Assembly (NCBI GenBank): GCA_038318385.1
Contig: JBBQCD010000006.1
Coordinates: 1-64,000 of the forward strand
Direction: 5' to 3'
DNA from: Schlegelella_A sp038318385
Lineage (GTDB): Bacteria > Pseudomonadota > Gammaproteobacteria > Burkholderiales > Burkholderiaceae_C
DNA length: 64,000 nt
Under the pieces are notes generated by a model. That model had not been told where the DNA came from and searched no databases. It saw nothing but the letters and a program-made list of their open reading frames with translations. The stretch's first letter is position 1. The number at the start of each line of letters is the position of its first letter. Shown piece after piece: positions 1 through 8,386 of this stretch. Made by a program: the position numbers and the translations under genes.

Positions 1-1
1 G

Positions 2-1822
2 TTCTTTCGCGCCCTCGTCGACTATGCGCAGGACGGTTCATATTCCTGGCACTGCCCCGGGCATTCGGGAGGCGTGGCTTTCCTGAAAAGCCCGGTCGGG
101 CGCATGTTCCACCAGTTCTTCGGCGAGAACATGCTGCGCGCCGACGTCTGCAACTCGGTCGACGAACTTGGCCAGCTGCTCGATCACACCGGGCCGATCG
201 CCCAGGCCGAGCGCAACGCCGCGCGCATCTTCAACGCCGATCACTGCTTCTTCGTGACCAACGGGACCTCGACCAGCAACAAGATGGTCTGGCACCACCG
301 CGTCGCGCCGGGCGACGTGGTGGTCGTCGACCGCAATTGCCACAAGTCGATCCTGCACGCGATCATCATGACGGGGTCGATCCCGGTTTTCCTGCGGCCC
401 ACGCGCAACCATTACGGCATCATCGGTCCGATCCCGCAGAAGGAGTTCCTGCCCGACGCGATCCGCAAGAAGATCGCCGCCAACCCGCTGCTCGCCGGCG
501 TCGATGCCAAGGCCGTCAAGCCGCGCATCCTGACCTTGACGCAGAGCACCTACGACGGCGTTCTCTACAACACCGAGACCATCAAGCACGCCCTCGACGG
601 CTACATCGACACGATGCACTTCGACGAGGCGTGGCTGCCGCACGCGGCGTTCCACAAGTTCTACGGCCAGTTCCATGCCATGGGCAAGAACCGGCCGCGT
701 CCGAAGGACCAGCTGGTGTTCTCGACGCAGTCGACCCACAAGCTGCTTGCCGGCATCAGCCAGGCCTCGCAGGTGCTGGTGCAGGACGCCCAGAACGTCA
801 AGCTCGACCGACACCTCTTCAACGAGGCCTACCTGATGCACAGCTCGACGAGCCCGCAGTACGCGATCATCGCGTCGTGCGACGTGTCGGCCGCCATGAT
901 GGAGGCCCCGGGAGGACGTGCGCTGGTGGAGGAGAGCATCTCCGAGGCGCTCGATTTTCGTCGCGCAATGCGCAAGGTCGCCGCCGAGTACGGCAAGGAC
1001 TGGTGGTTCAAGGTCTGGGGCCCCGACAAGCTCGCGGCCGAGGGCATCGGCAGCAGCGCCGACTGGATCTTGAAGGCCAACGCCAAGTGGCACGGCTTCG
1101 GCAACCTCGCCGAGGGCTTCAACCTGCTCGACCCGATCAAGAGCACGCTGATCACGCCGGGGCTCGACATGTCCGGCAAGTTCGCGCCGACCGGCATTCC
1201 CGCGGCCATCGTCACCAAGTTCCTCGCCGAGCACGGCATCGTCGTCGAGAAGACCGGGCTCTATTCGTTCTTCATCATGTTCACCATCGGCATCACCAAG
1301 GGCCGCTGGAACACGCTGCTGACGGCGATGCAGCAGTTCAAGGACGACTACGACCGGAACCAGCCGCTGTGGCGGATCCTGCCGGAATTCGTCGCTGCGC
1401 ACCCGCGCTACGAGCACATGGGGCTGCGCGACCTGTCGCAGAGCATCCACGAGATGTACGCGAAGAGCGATATCGCGCGGCTGACGACGGAGATGTACCT
1501 GTCCGACCTGGAGCCGGCGATGAAGCCGAGCGACGCCTTCGCCCACATTGCCCACGGCCGCACCGAGCGCGTCTCCATCGACGAGCTCGAGGGACGCATC
1601 ACGACGTCCTTGCTGACGCCCTATCCGCCGGGCATTCCGCTGCTGATCCCCGGCGAGCGCTTCAACCGCAAGATCGTCGACTTCCTGCGCTTCACGCGCG
1701 CCTTCAACGCCGCGTTCCCGGGCTTCGAGACCGATGTGCACGGGCTGGTCGCGGTGCCGGCGCTCGAAGGAGTCGTCGTCAACAACGGCAACTACTGCGT
1801 CGACTGCGTCCGTGCGGAGTAA
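2..1822 (+). CDS. Orn/Lys/Arg decarboxylase, 5'-truncated by window edge
   Basis: PLP-dependent basic amino acid decarboxylase of the fold-I bacterial family (AdiA/LdcC/SpeC type), which releases CO2 from arginine, lysine or ornithine to give a polyamine or its precursor. The reading frame is open from base 2, so the N-terminal wing and part of the PLP domain lie outside the window; 606 residues remain. The PLP-binding block STHKLLAG carries the Schiff-base lysine (codon 740-742), preceded by the conserved HFDEAW stretch. The C-terminal domain follows and ends in NNGNYCVDC. The sequence around STHKLL resembles arginine and lysine decarboxylases about equally, so substrate is not assigned. Downstream fabI is convergent, so this is the last gene of its unit. 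Confidence 0.9.
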   Translation, partial: FFRALVDYAQDGSYSWHCPGHSGGVAFLKSPVGRMFHQFFGENMLRADVCNSVDELGQLLDHTGPIAQAERNAARIFNADHCFFVTNGTSTSNKMVWHHRVAPGDVVVVDRNCHKSILHAIIMTGSIPVFLRPTRNHYGIIGPIPQKEFLPDAIRKKIAANPLLAGVDAKAVKPRILTLTQSTYDGVLYNTETIKHALDGYIDTMHFDEAWLPHAAFHKFYGQFHAMGKNRPRPKDQLVFSTQSTHKLLAGISQASQVLVQDAQNVKLDRHLFNEAYLMHSSTSPQYAIIASCDVSAAMMEAPGGRALVEESISEALDFRRAMRKVAAEYGKDWWFKVWGPDKLAAEGIGSSADWILKANAKWHGFGNLAEGFNLLDPIKSTLITPGLDMSGKFAPTGIPAAIVTKFLAEHGIVVEKTGLYSFFIMFTIGITKGRWNTLLTAMQQFKDDYDRNQPLWRILPEFVAAHPRYEHMGLRDLSQSIHEMYAKSDIARLTTEMYLSDLEPAMKPSDAFAHIAHGRTERVSIDELEGRITTSLLTPYPPGIPLLIPGERFNRKIVDFLRFTRAFNAAFPGFETDVHGLVAVPALEGVVVNNGNYCVDCVRAE

Positions 1823-1864
1823 CCGCGGAGTCGGCAAGCGGGGCCCGCACCGCCTGCGCCTGCA

Positions 1865-1908
1865 ACGGTCGCGCCTGGGACGGTCGCGCCTGGGACGGTC
1901 GCGCCTGG
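1865..1908. repeat. 15-bp tandem repeat, about 3 copies
   Basis: The unit ACGGTCGCGCCTGGG is repeated at 1865, 1880 and 1895 (the last copy lacks its final base) in the gap between the decarboxylase stop and the fabI stop. It lies between convergent genes. It has no T-tract and is not an obvious terminator. Confidence 0.85.
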
Positions 1909-1932
1909 TCGCTTTCGCCTTGCCGGCTACGC

Positions 1933-2712
1933 CTACTCGGCGCCCGGCATGGCGTGGCTGAAGCCGCCGTCGACGTAGGTGATCTCGGAGGTGATCCCGG
2001 CGGCGAGATCGGAGAGCAGGAACGCCGCGGCGTTGCCGACATCGTCGATCGTGACGTTGCGGCGCAGCGGTGCGGCGGTCGCGACCACGTCGAGGATCTT
2101 GCCGAAGCCCTTGATCCCGGAGGCGGCGAGTGTCTTGATCGGTCCTGCGGAAATGCCGTTGACGCGGACGCCGCGCGGCCCGAGGCTGCTCGCCAGGTAG
2201 CGCACGCTGGCTTCGAGGGAAGCCTTGGCCAGGCCCATGGTGTTGTAGTTGGGAACACTGCGCTGCGCGCCGAGATAGGTGAGGGTGAGCAGTGCCGCGC
2301 CCGCGCGCAGGCGGGGCGCCGCCGCCTTCGCCAGGGCCGGAAAGCTGTAGCTGGAGATGTCGTGGGCGATGCGGAAGGACTCGCGCGACAGACCATCGAG
2401 AAAGTCGCCGGCGATCGATTCGCGCGGTGCGAAGCCGATGGAATGGACCAGCCCGTCGAACTCGGGCCAGGCCTCGCCCAGCTGCGTGAACGTGCGCTCG
2501 ATCTGGGCGTCGTCGGCGACGTCGAGGTCGTAGAGAAGCTCGGATCCGAACTCCCGCGCGAACTCGCCCACCCGGTCGCGAAAGCGCTCGCCCTGATAGC
2601 TGAATGCGAGTTCGGCGCCTTCGCGCCGGCAGCAGCGGGCAACCCCGTAGGCAATCGATCGGTTCGACAGCACGCCGGTGATCAGGAAGCGTTTTCCGGC
2701 TAGAAATCCCAT
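1933..2712 (-). CDS. fabI: Enoyl-[acyl-carrier-protein] reductase (NADH), FabI
   Basis: Catalyses the last step of each fatty-acid elongation cycle in the cytoplasm, reducing trans-2-enoyl-ACP with NADH; it is the target of triclosan-type inhibitors. The 259-residue protein is full length. Visible FabI features are the dinucleotide region ITGVLSNRSIAYG near the N-terminus, SIGFAPRESI around residue 91, and the catalytic set Tyr146, Tyr156 and Lys163, which match E. coli numbering exactly. The chosen ATG at 2712 follows a GAGGAG ribosome binding site; the open frame continues upstream but without family similarity. It is transcribed away from rimP, so the two share the 2713-2945 region. Confidence 0.96.
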   Translation of the reverse strand: MGFLAGKRFLITGVLSNRSIAYGVARCCRREGAELAFSYQGERFRDRVGEFAREFGSELLYDLDVADDAQIERTFTQLGEAWPEFDGLVHSIGFAPRESIAGDFLDGLSRESFRIAHDISSYSFPALAKAAAPRLRAGAALLTLTYLGAQRSVPNYNTMGLAKASLEASVRYLASSLGPRGVRVNGISAGPIKTLAASGIKGFGKILDVVATAAPLRRNVTIDDVGNAAAFLLSDLAAGITSEITYVDGGFSHAMPGAE

Positions 2713-2787
2713 GGATGGCTCCTCGACTCGAATGCCGACGATTCTGGCACGCCACCCCGGCCCCCTGCGGCAGAGCAGGGCGGGCCC

Positions 2788-2816
2788 TTGCCCCTGCTCG
2801 CCTGAGGCGGTACAAT
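2788..2816 (+). promoter_or_regulatory. Sigma-70-type promoter for rimP-nusA-infB
   Basis: TTGCCC (2788-2793) and TACAAT (2811-2816) are separated by exactly 17 bp. Transcription would begin near 2823, about 120 nt before the rimP start codon. This is the only strong promoter-like pair I see before the operon. Confidence 0.6.
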
Positions 2817-2851
2817 CCCTTTTTCCCCGAATAGCTCGAAACCAGCTGGAA

Positions 2852-2881
2852 ATGGGCGGAGTCTTCCGGCCCATTTTTTTT
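2852..2881 (+). terminator. Intrinsic terminator / attenuator in the rimP leader
   Basis: ATGGGC (2852-2857) pairs with GCCCAT (2869-2874), with extra GGA/TCC pairing inside, and is followed at once by eight T (2874-2881). It sits only about 30 nt after the predicted start site and 65 nt before the rimP ATG. The position suggests premature termination in the leader rather than termination of an upstream gene, since the preceding gene (fabI) is on the other strand. Confidence 0.6.
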
Positions 2882-2945
2882 GGTTGATCGTTTTTTGCGA
2901 CGCCCTCATGGGGGCTTGAATTCAGAAGGGTTGGACCGGCACGCG

Positions 2946-3506
2946 ATGACCTGGCAAGGCGCCATCGAAACCACCGTGAGTGGGCTCGGCTACGAGCTCG
3001 TCGACGCTGAAAAGAGCGCCGGCGGGCTTCTGCGCGTCTTCATCGACCATCCCGTGGCCGCGGCGCCTACAGGCGGCGTCGAGCGCTTCATCACGGTGGA
3101 CGACTGCGAGAAGGTGACCCGCCAGCTCCAGCACGTGCTCGAAGTCGAGGGCTGCGCCTATTCGCGCCTCGAGGTTTCTTCTCCCGGCCTGGACCGGCCG
3201 CTGAAGAAGGCGGCGGACTACCACCGCTTCGCCGGGCACCAGGTCGAGGTGACGCTGAAGATGCCGTTCAAGGGTCGCAAGAAGTACCGAGGCGAACTCC
3301 AGCCGCGCGACGACGGTTGGCGACTCGTGCTCGAGCAGGGGGGTGGCGTCGACGCCGAGCAGCGCGCGCTGGATTTCATGTTCGACGAGGTGCGCGAAGC
3401 GCAACTCGTGCCGGTGGTGGACTTCAAGGGACGCCGCACCGGTAAGCAAGGGAATGCTGGGCGCGAGAGCGCCGGGGACGAGGTTGACGGAGGTCGGATG
3501 CTATGA
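2946..3506 (+). CDS. rimP: Ribosome maturation factor RimP
   Basis: Required for maturation of the 30S ribosomal subunit. The 186-residue product begins MTWQGAIETTVSGLGYELVD, a typical RimP start. It contains the N-terminal RimP domain with the CEKVTRQLQHVLEV region and the conserved YSRLEVSSPGLDRPL motif near residue 80, then an SH3-like C-terminal domain. The C-terminal 25 residues are charged and low in complexity. The start at 2946 has only a weak purine stretch upstream (AGAAGGG). The stop overlaps the nusA start by 4 bp (ATGA), as expected for the conserved rimP-nusA-infB operon. Confidence 0.93.
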   Translation: MTWQGAIETTVSGLGYELVDAEKSAGGLLRVFIDHPVAAAPTGGVERFITVDDCEKVTRQLQHVLEVEGCAYSRLEVSSPGLDRPLKKAADYHRFAGHQVEVTLKMPFKGRKKYRGELQPRDDGWRLVLEQGGGVDAEQRALDFMFDEVREAQLVPVVDFKGRRTGKQGNAGRESAGDEVDGGRML

Positions 3507-5065
3507 ACCGGGACTTGCTGGATTTTGTGGACGCCATCGCGCGTGAGAAGAGCGTCGACCTGGAAGTGGTTTTCGCCGCGGTCGAGGCTGCGTTGGCGTC
3601 GGCCTCGAAGAAGCTGCACGGCGGCGAGGTCGACATGCGCGTCTCGATCGATCGGGAAACCGGCGACTACGAGACCTTCCGCCGCTGGCACGTCGTGCCG
3701 AACGAGGCCGGCCTGCAGCTGCCCGACTCGGAGATCCTCCATTTCGAGGCGGTCGAGCAGATTGCCGACATCGAGGTCGACGACTACATCGAGGAGCAGG
3801 TCGAGTCGGTCTCGATCGGCCGCATCGGCGCCCAGGCGGCCAAGCAGGTGATCCTGCAGAAGATCCGCGATGCCGAGCGCGAGCAGCTGCTGACCGACTT
3901 CCTCTCGCGCGGCGAGAAGATCTTCGTCGGCACCGTCAAGCGCCTCGACAAGGGCGACGTGATCGTCGAATCGGGCCGCATCGAGGGGCGGCTGCGCCGC
4001 AGCGAGATGATCCCGAAGGAAAACCTGCGCACCGGCGACCGCGTCCGCGCCTACATCGCCGAGGTCGATCCGACATTGCGCGGGCCCCAGATCATCCTGT
4101 CGCGCAGCGCGCCGGGCTTCATGATCGAGCTTTTCGCCCAGGAAGTGCCGGAGATCGAGCAGAAGCTGCTGGAGATCAAGTCCTGCGCCCGCGACCCGGG
4201 CTCGCGCGCCAAAATCGCCGTGGTCTCGCACGACAAGCGGGTCGACCCGATCGGTACCTGCGTCGGCGTTCGTGGCTCGCGCGTCAACGCGGTCACCAAC
4301 GAGCTCGCCGGCGAACGCGTCGACATCGTGTTGTGGTCGGAAGATCCGGCGCAGTTCGTGATCGGCGCGCTGGCGCCGGCCAACGTGCAGTCGATCGTCG
4401 TCGATGAAGAGCGCCACGCGATGGACGTCGTCGTCGATGAGGAGAACCTCGCCATCGCGATCGGCCGCGGCGGACAGAACGTGCGCCTGGCTTCCGAGAT
4501 GACCGGCTGGCGCATCAACATCATGACCGCCGAGGAGTCGTCGGCCAAGCAGGCCGAGGAAACCGACACGGTCAGGAAGCTCTTCATCGACAAGCTGGAC
4601 GTCGATGCCGAAGTCGCGGACATCCTGATCGCCGAAGGCTTTGCCAGCCTCGAGGAAGTGGCCTACGTGCCGATGCAGGAGATGCTCGAGATCGAAAGCT
4701 TCGACGAGGACACGGTCAACGAGCTGCGCACCCGCGCCAAGGACGCCCTTCTGACGATGGAGATCGCCAAGGAGGAAGGCGTCAATGACGCCTCCCAGAA
4801 CCTGCGCGACCTCGAAGGCCTGAACGCCGAACTGATCGAGAAGCTCGGTGCCGCCGATGTCAACAGCCGCGACGACCTCGCCGACCTGGCCGTCGACGAA
4901 CTGGTTGAGATCACCGGCATCGACGAGGAACGGGCAAAGACGCTGATCATGCGGGCGCGTGAACACTGGTTCACGGCAGAGGCGGCAGCCGCGAAGGCTG
5001 CCGAGGAGGCAGCGGCCGCCGAAGCCGCCGCCGCGACCCCCGAAACGGCATCCGCCCAGAGTTAA
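3503..5065 (+). CDS. nusA: Transcription termination/antitermination factor NusA
   Basis: RNA polymerase-associated factor that modulates pausing, intrinsic termination and antitermination. The 520-residue protein has the usual order: N-terminal RNAP-binding domain (about 1-125), S1 domain (about 135-200), two KH domains (GVRGSRVNAVTNEL and AIGRGGQNVRLASE) and two C-terminal acidic helix-hairpin repeats ending in an Ala/Glu-rich tail. It has the proteobacterial full-length form, including both C-terminal repeats. It is translationally coupled to rimP by ATGA and followed 37 bp later by infB. Confidence 0.97.
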   Translation: MNRDLLDFVDAIAREKSVDLEVVFAAVEAALASASKKLHGGEVDMRVSIDRETGDYETFRRWHVVPNEAGLQLPDSEILHFEAVEQIADIEVDDYIEEQVESVSIGRIGAQAAKQVILQKIRDAEREQLLTDFLSRGEKIFVGTVKRLDKGDVIVESGRIEGRLRRSEMIPKENLRTGDRVRAYIAEVDPTLRGPQIILSRSAPGFMIELFAQEVPEIEQKLLEIKSCARDPGSRAKIAVVSHDKRVDPIGTCVGVRGSRVNAVTNELAGERVDIVLWSEDPAQFVIGALAPANVQSIVVDEERHAMDVVVDEENLAIAIGRGGQNVRLASEMTGWRINIMTAEESSAKQAEETDTVRKLFIDKLDVDAEVADILIAEGFASLEEVAYVPMQEMLEIESFDEDTVNELRTRAKDALLTMEIAKEEGVNDASQNLRDLEGLNAELIEKLGAADVNSRDDLADLAVDELVEITGIDEERAKTLIMRAREHWFTAEAAAAKAAEEAAAAEAAAATPETASAQS

Positions 5066-5102
5066 ACGGCCGACCACGGCACGACAGAAGCAAGGAACCT
5101 AC

Positions 5103-7937
5103 ATGGCCTCGACAACCGTCGCCCAACTCGCTGCCGAGCTGAATCGCTCGGCTGCGGCGCTGCTGGAGCAGCTGCAGTCGGCCGGCGTCAGCAAGGCATC
5201 CACCGAGGATGCGCTGACCGACACCGACAAGGCGCGGCTGCTCGACCACCTGCGCACCTCGCACGGTACCGCTGGCGCCGAGCGCAAGAAGATCACGCTG
5301 ACGCGCAAGTCGACCAGCGAGATCAAGCAGGCGGACTCGAGCGGTCGTGCCCGCACGATCCAGGTCGAGGTTCGCAAGAAGCGCACCTTCATCAAGCGCG
5401 ACGACGCCGCGCCGGTGCTCGACGACGCCGCGGAGGCGGCGGCTCAGGAAGCCGAGCTGCAGCGCCGCGAAGAAGAGGCGCAGGCCCAGGCCGCGCAACT
5501 GCGCCGGCAGGAAGAGGAACTCGAGGAGCAGCAGCGCCAGCGCGAGGCACAGGAGCGCCAGGAGCGCGAAGCCGCCGAGGCTCGCGCGGCCGAGGCCGCC
5601 GAGAAGGCGCGCACAGAAGCCGAGGCTGCCGCTGCGGCCGTGGCGGCAAAGCCCGCCAAGGGCAAGGGCGCCAAGGCCGTCGAGGCCGCCGTGCCGGAAG
5701 CGGCCGCCCCGGCCGCACCGGCCGAGCCGCCGAAGCCGGCGGTGCGGATGATCAAGGCTGCCGTCGTCGAGAACGAGGAAAAGCAGCGTGCGCTCGATCT
5801 CGCCAAGCGCCGCAAGGCCGCCGAGGACGAAGCCGCCGCGATTCGCACGATGATGTCGGCGCCGAAGAAGGTCCTCGTCGCCAAGAAGCCCGAGGAAGTC
5901 AAGCCGGCGGAAGCCAAGGACGGCATCAAGGGCACGATCCACAAGAAGGTCGGCGCCCCCGGCACCGCGACCGTTGCCAAGCCCGGCGACAAGAAGTCGA
6001 TCAAGTCGGAGAAGCTCTCCTCGAGCTGGGCCGACGACGCCGCCAAGAAGCGTGCGCTCAAGCCCACCGGGCGCGGCCCGGCGGGCGGCAACCGTCCGGG
6101 TTGGCGCGCGCCGCGCGCCGGACGTCGCGGCGATCGCAACGACGGTGCGCCCTCGACCTTCGTCGCGCCGGCCGAGCAGCAGGTGCAGGAAGTGCACGTG
6201 CCCGAGACCATCAGCGTGGCCGACCTGGCCCACAAGATGTCGGTCAAGGCGAGCGAGGTCATCAAGCAGTTGATGAAGCTCGGCCAGATGGTGACCATCA
6301 ACCAGCAGCTCGACCAGGAGACGGCGATGATCGTCGTCGAGGAGATGGGGCACACCGCGCTGCCGGCCAAGCTGGACGATCCGGACGCGTTCCTCGAAGA
6401 GGAAGCCGACACCGATCTGCACGAATCGCTGCCGCGCGCACCGGTCGTGACCGTGATGGGCCACGTCGACCACGGCAAGACCTCGCTGCTCGACTGCATC
6501 CGCCGTGCCCGCGTGGCGGCCGGGGAAGCGGGCGGCATCACCCAGCACATCGGCGCGTACCACGTCGACACGCCGGGCGGAATGGTCACGTTCCTCGACA
6601 CCCCGGGCCACGCCGCGTTCACCGCGATGCGGGCACGCGGCGCCAAGGCGACGGACATCGTCATCCTGGTGGTCGCCGCCGACGACGGCGTGATGCCGCA
6701 GACGAAAGAGGCGATCTCGCATGCGAAGGCGGCCGGCGTGCCGATCGTCGTGGCGATGAACAAGATCGACAAGCCCGAGGCCAACATCGAGCGCCTGAAG
6801 TCGGAGCTCGTGGCCGAGGAAGTCGTGCCGGAAGATTTCGGCGGCAACTCGCCGTTCGTGTCGGTGTCTGCCAAGACCGGGCAGGGCGTCGATGCGCTGC
6901 TCGAGCAGGTGCTGTTGCAGGCCGAGGTGCTGGAACTCAAGGCACCCATCGATGCACCTGCCAAGGGGCTGGTCATCGAAGCGCAGCTCGACAAGGGCCG
7001 TGGCCCGGTCGCGACCGTGCTGGTGCAAAGCGGCACGTTGAAGCGCGGTGACATCGTCCTGGCCGGCTCGAGCTTCGGCCGGGTCCGGGCGATGCTCGAC
7101 GAGGACGGCAAGTCCATCACCGAAGCCGGGCCGTCGATCCCGGTCGAGATCCAGGGCCTGACCGAGGTGCCGCAAGCCGGTGACGAATTCATGGTCCTCG
7201 GCGACGAGCGCCGGGCGCGCGAGATCGCGACCTTCCGCCAGGGCAAGTACCGCGACGTCAAGCTCGCGCGCCGCCAGGCCGCGAACCTCGAGAGCATGAT
7301 GGACCAGATGGGTCAGGGCGCCAAGCAGACCCTCGCGTTGATCATCAAGGCCGACGTCCAGGGCTCGCAGGAAGCGCTGGCGCAGTCGCTGTTGAAGTTG
7401 TCCACCGACGAAGTCAAGGTGCAGATCGTCCACGCGGCGGTCGGCGGCATCAGCGAGAGTGACATCAACCTCGCGATCGCCTCCAAGGCCGTCATCATCG
7501 GCTTCAACGTGCGCGCCGACGCGGGCTCGAGGAAGCTCGCCGAAGGCAACGGCGTCGACATCCGCTACTACAACATCATCTACGACGCCGTCGACGAGGT
7601 GAAGGCGGCGATGACCGGCATGCTGGCGCCGGAGCAGCGCGAGGAAGTCATCGGCACGGCCGAGATCCGGACGGTGTTCGTGGCCTCGAAGATCGGCACC
7701 GTTGCCGGCTCGATGGTCACCGCCGGCCTGGTGCGACGTGGCGCACGCTTCCGCCTGCTGCGCGACAACGTCGTCATCTACACCGGCGAAGTCGAATCGG
7801 TGCGGCGCCTCAAGGACGACGTCCGCGAGGTCGCTTCCGGCTTCGAGTGCGGCATCAAGCTGAAGAACTACAACGAGATCAAGGAAGGCGACCAGCTCGA
7901 GTTCTTCGAGGTCAAGGAAGTCGCGCGAACGTTGTAG
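5103..7937 (+). CDS. infB: Translation initiation factor IF-2
   Basis: GTPase that delivers fMet-tRNA to the 30S initiation complex. The 944-residue protein starts with an IF2-N domain (MASTTVAQLAAELNRS), followed by a long Ala/Glu/Lys-rich linker from about residue 130 to 390, a second IF2-N domain (VADLAHKMSVKASEVIKQL), and the G domain from about residue 445 with GHVDHGKT, DTPGHAAF and NKID. Domains II to IV complete the protein. The ATG at 5103 is preceded by AAGGA; the upstream open frame overlaps nusA and is not coding. A rho-independent terminator lies directly after its stop. Confidence 0.97.
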   Translation: MASTTVAQLAAELNRSAAALLEQLQSAGVSKASTEDALTDTDKARLLDHLRTSHGTAGAERKKITLTRKSTSEIKQADSSGRARTIQVEVRKKRTFIKRDDAAPVLDDAAEAAAQEAELQRREEEAQAQAAQLRRQEEELEEQQRQREAQERQEREAAEARAAEAAEKARTEAEAAAAAVAAKPAKGKGAKAVEAAVPEAAAPAAPAEPPKPAVRMIKAAVVENEEKQRALDLAKRRKAAEDEAAAIRTMMSAPKKVLVAKKPEEVKPAEAKDGIKGTIHKKVGAPGTATVAKPGDKKSIKSEKLSSSWADDAAKKRALKPTGRGPAGGNRPGWRAPRAGRRGDRNDGAPSTFVAPAEQQVQEVHVPETISVADLAHKMSVKASEVIKQLMKLGQMVTINQQLDQETAMIVVEEMGHTALPAKLDDPDAFLEEEADTDLHESLPRAPVVTVMGHVDHGKTSLLDCIRRARVAAGEAGGITQHIGAYHVDTPGGMVTFLDTPGHAAFTAMRARGAKATDIVILVVAADDGVMPQTKEAISHAKAAGVPIVVAMNKIDKPEANIERLKSELVAEEVVPEDFGGNSPFVSVSAKTGQGVDALLEQVLLQAEVLELKAPIDAPAKGLVIEAQLDKGRGPVATVLVQSGTLKRGDIVLAGSSFGRVRAMLDEDGKSITEAGPSIPVEIQGLTEVPQAGDEFMVLGDERRAREIATFRQGKYRDVKLARRQAANLESMMDQMGQGAKQTLALIIKADVQGSQEALAQSLLKLSTDEVKVQIVHAAVGGISESDINLAIASKAVIIGFNVRADAGSRKLAEGNGVDIRYYNIIYDAVDEVKAAMTGMLAPEQREEVIGTAEIRTVFVASKIGTVAGSMVTAGLVRRGARFRLLRDNVVIYTGEVESVRRLKDDVREVASGFECGIKLKNYNEIKEGDQLEFFEVKEVARTL

Positions 7938-7957
7938 AGCGGAATTCGTCCCCATCG

Positions 7958-7993
7958 AACCCCGCCCTCCAAAAGACGGCGGGGTTCTTGTTT
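7958..7993 (+). terminator. Intrinsic terminator between infB and rbfA
   Basis: AACCCCGCC (7958-7966) and GGCGGGGTT (7978-7986) form a perfect 9-bp stem with an 11-nt loop, followed by CTTGTTT. It lies inside an otherwise continuous operon, so it probably reduces rather than stops expression of rbfA-truB-typA. Confidence 0.7.
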
Positions 7994-8018
7994 GGGGCAC
8001 ACCGAAAGGGAAGAGACG

Positions 8019-8384
8019 ATGCGACACAAGCGATCGATACCGAACCGCGGCTTCCGCGTCGCCGATCAGATCCAGCGCGACGTCGCCGAGCTGATCCGCG
8101 ACCTGAAGGATCCGCGCATCGGCATGGTCACGCTCCACGCGGTCGAGGTCACGCCCGACTACGCCCACGCCACGGTCTTCTTCAGCGTCCTGATCGGCGA
8201 CCCGCAGGAGTGCGAGACGGCGCTGAACGAGGCCGCCGGCTTCATCCGCAACGGCCTCTTCAAGCGCCTGCAGATCCACACCGTGCCGACGCTGCACTTC
8301 AAGTTCGACCGCACCACCGAGCGCGCCGCGGAGCTGAGCGCGCTGATCCAGAAGGCCAACGCGAGCCGCGCCTCCGAGGATTGA
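8019..8384 (+). CDS. rbfA: 30S ribosome-binding factor RbfA
   Basis: Small cold-shock-type factor that helps process 16S rRNA and mature the 30S subunit. The 121-residue protein has the RbfA KH-like fold signature: RVADQIQRDVAELI near residue 15, DPRIGMVTLHAVEVT, and the C-terminal PTLHFKFDRTTERAAEL. The ATG at 8019 follows GGGAAGAG. It lies between infB and truB in the standard order and stops 2 bp before the truB GTG. Confidence 0.95.
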   Translation: MRHKRSIPNRGFRVADQIQRDVAELIRDLKDPRIGMVTLHAVEVTPDYAHATVFFSVLIGDPQECETALNEAAGFIRNGLFKRLQIHTVPTLHFKFDRTTERAAELSALIQKANASRASED

Positions 8385-8386
8385 CC

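Noticed and set aside
38..2815. Very long minus-strand open frame opposite the decarboxylase and fabI
   Set aside because: It is Arg/Ala/Asp-rich with no family features, and overlaps two clear genes; long antisense frames are expected in GC-rich DNA.
3218..5077. 619-codon minus-strand open frame opposite nusA
   Set aside because: Lies fully inside the well-identified nusA and has the composition of an antisense shadow.
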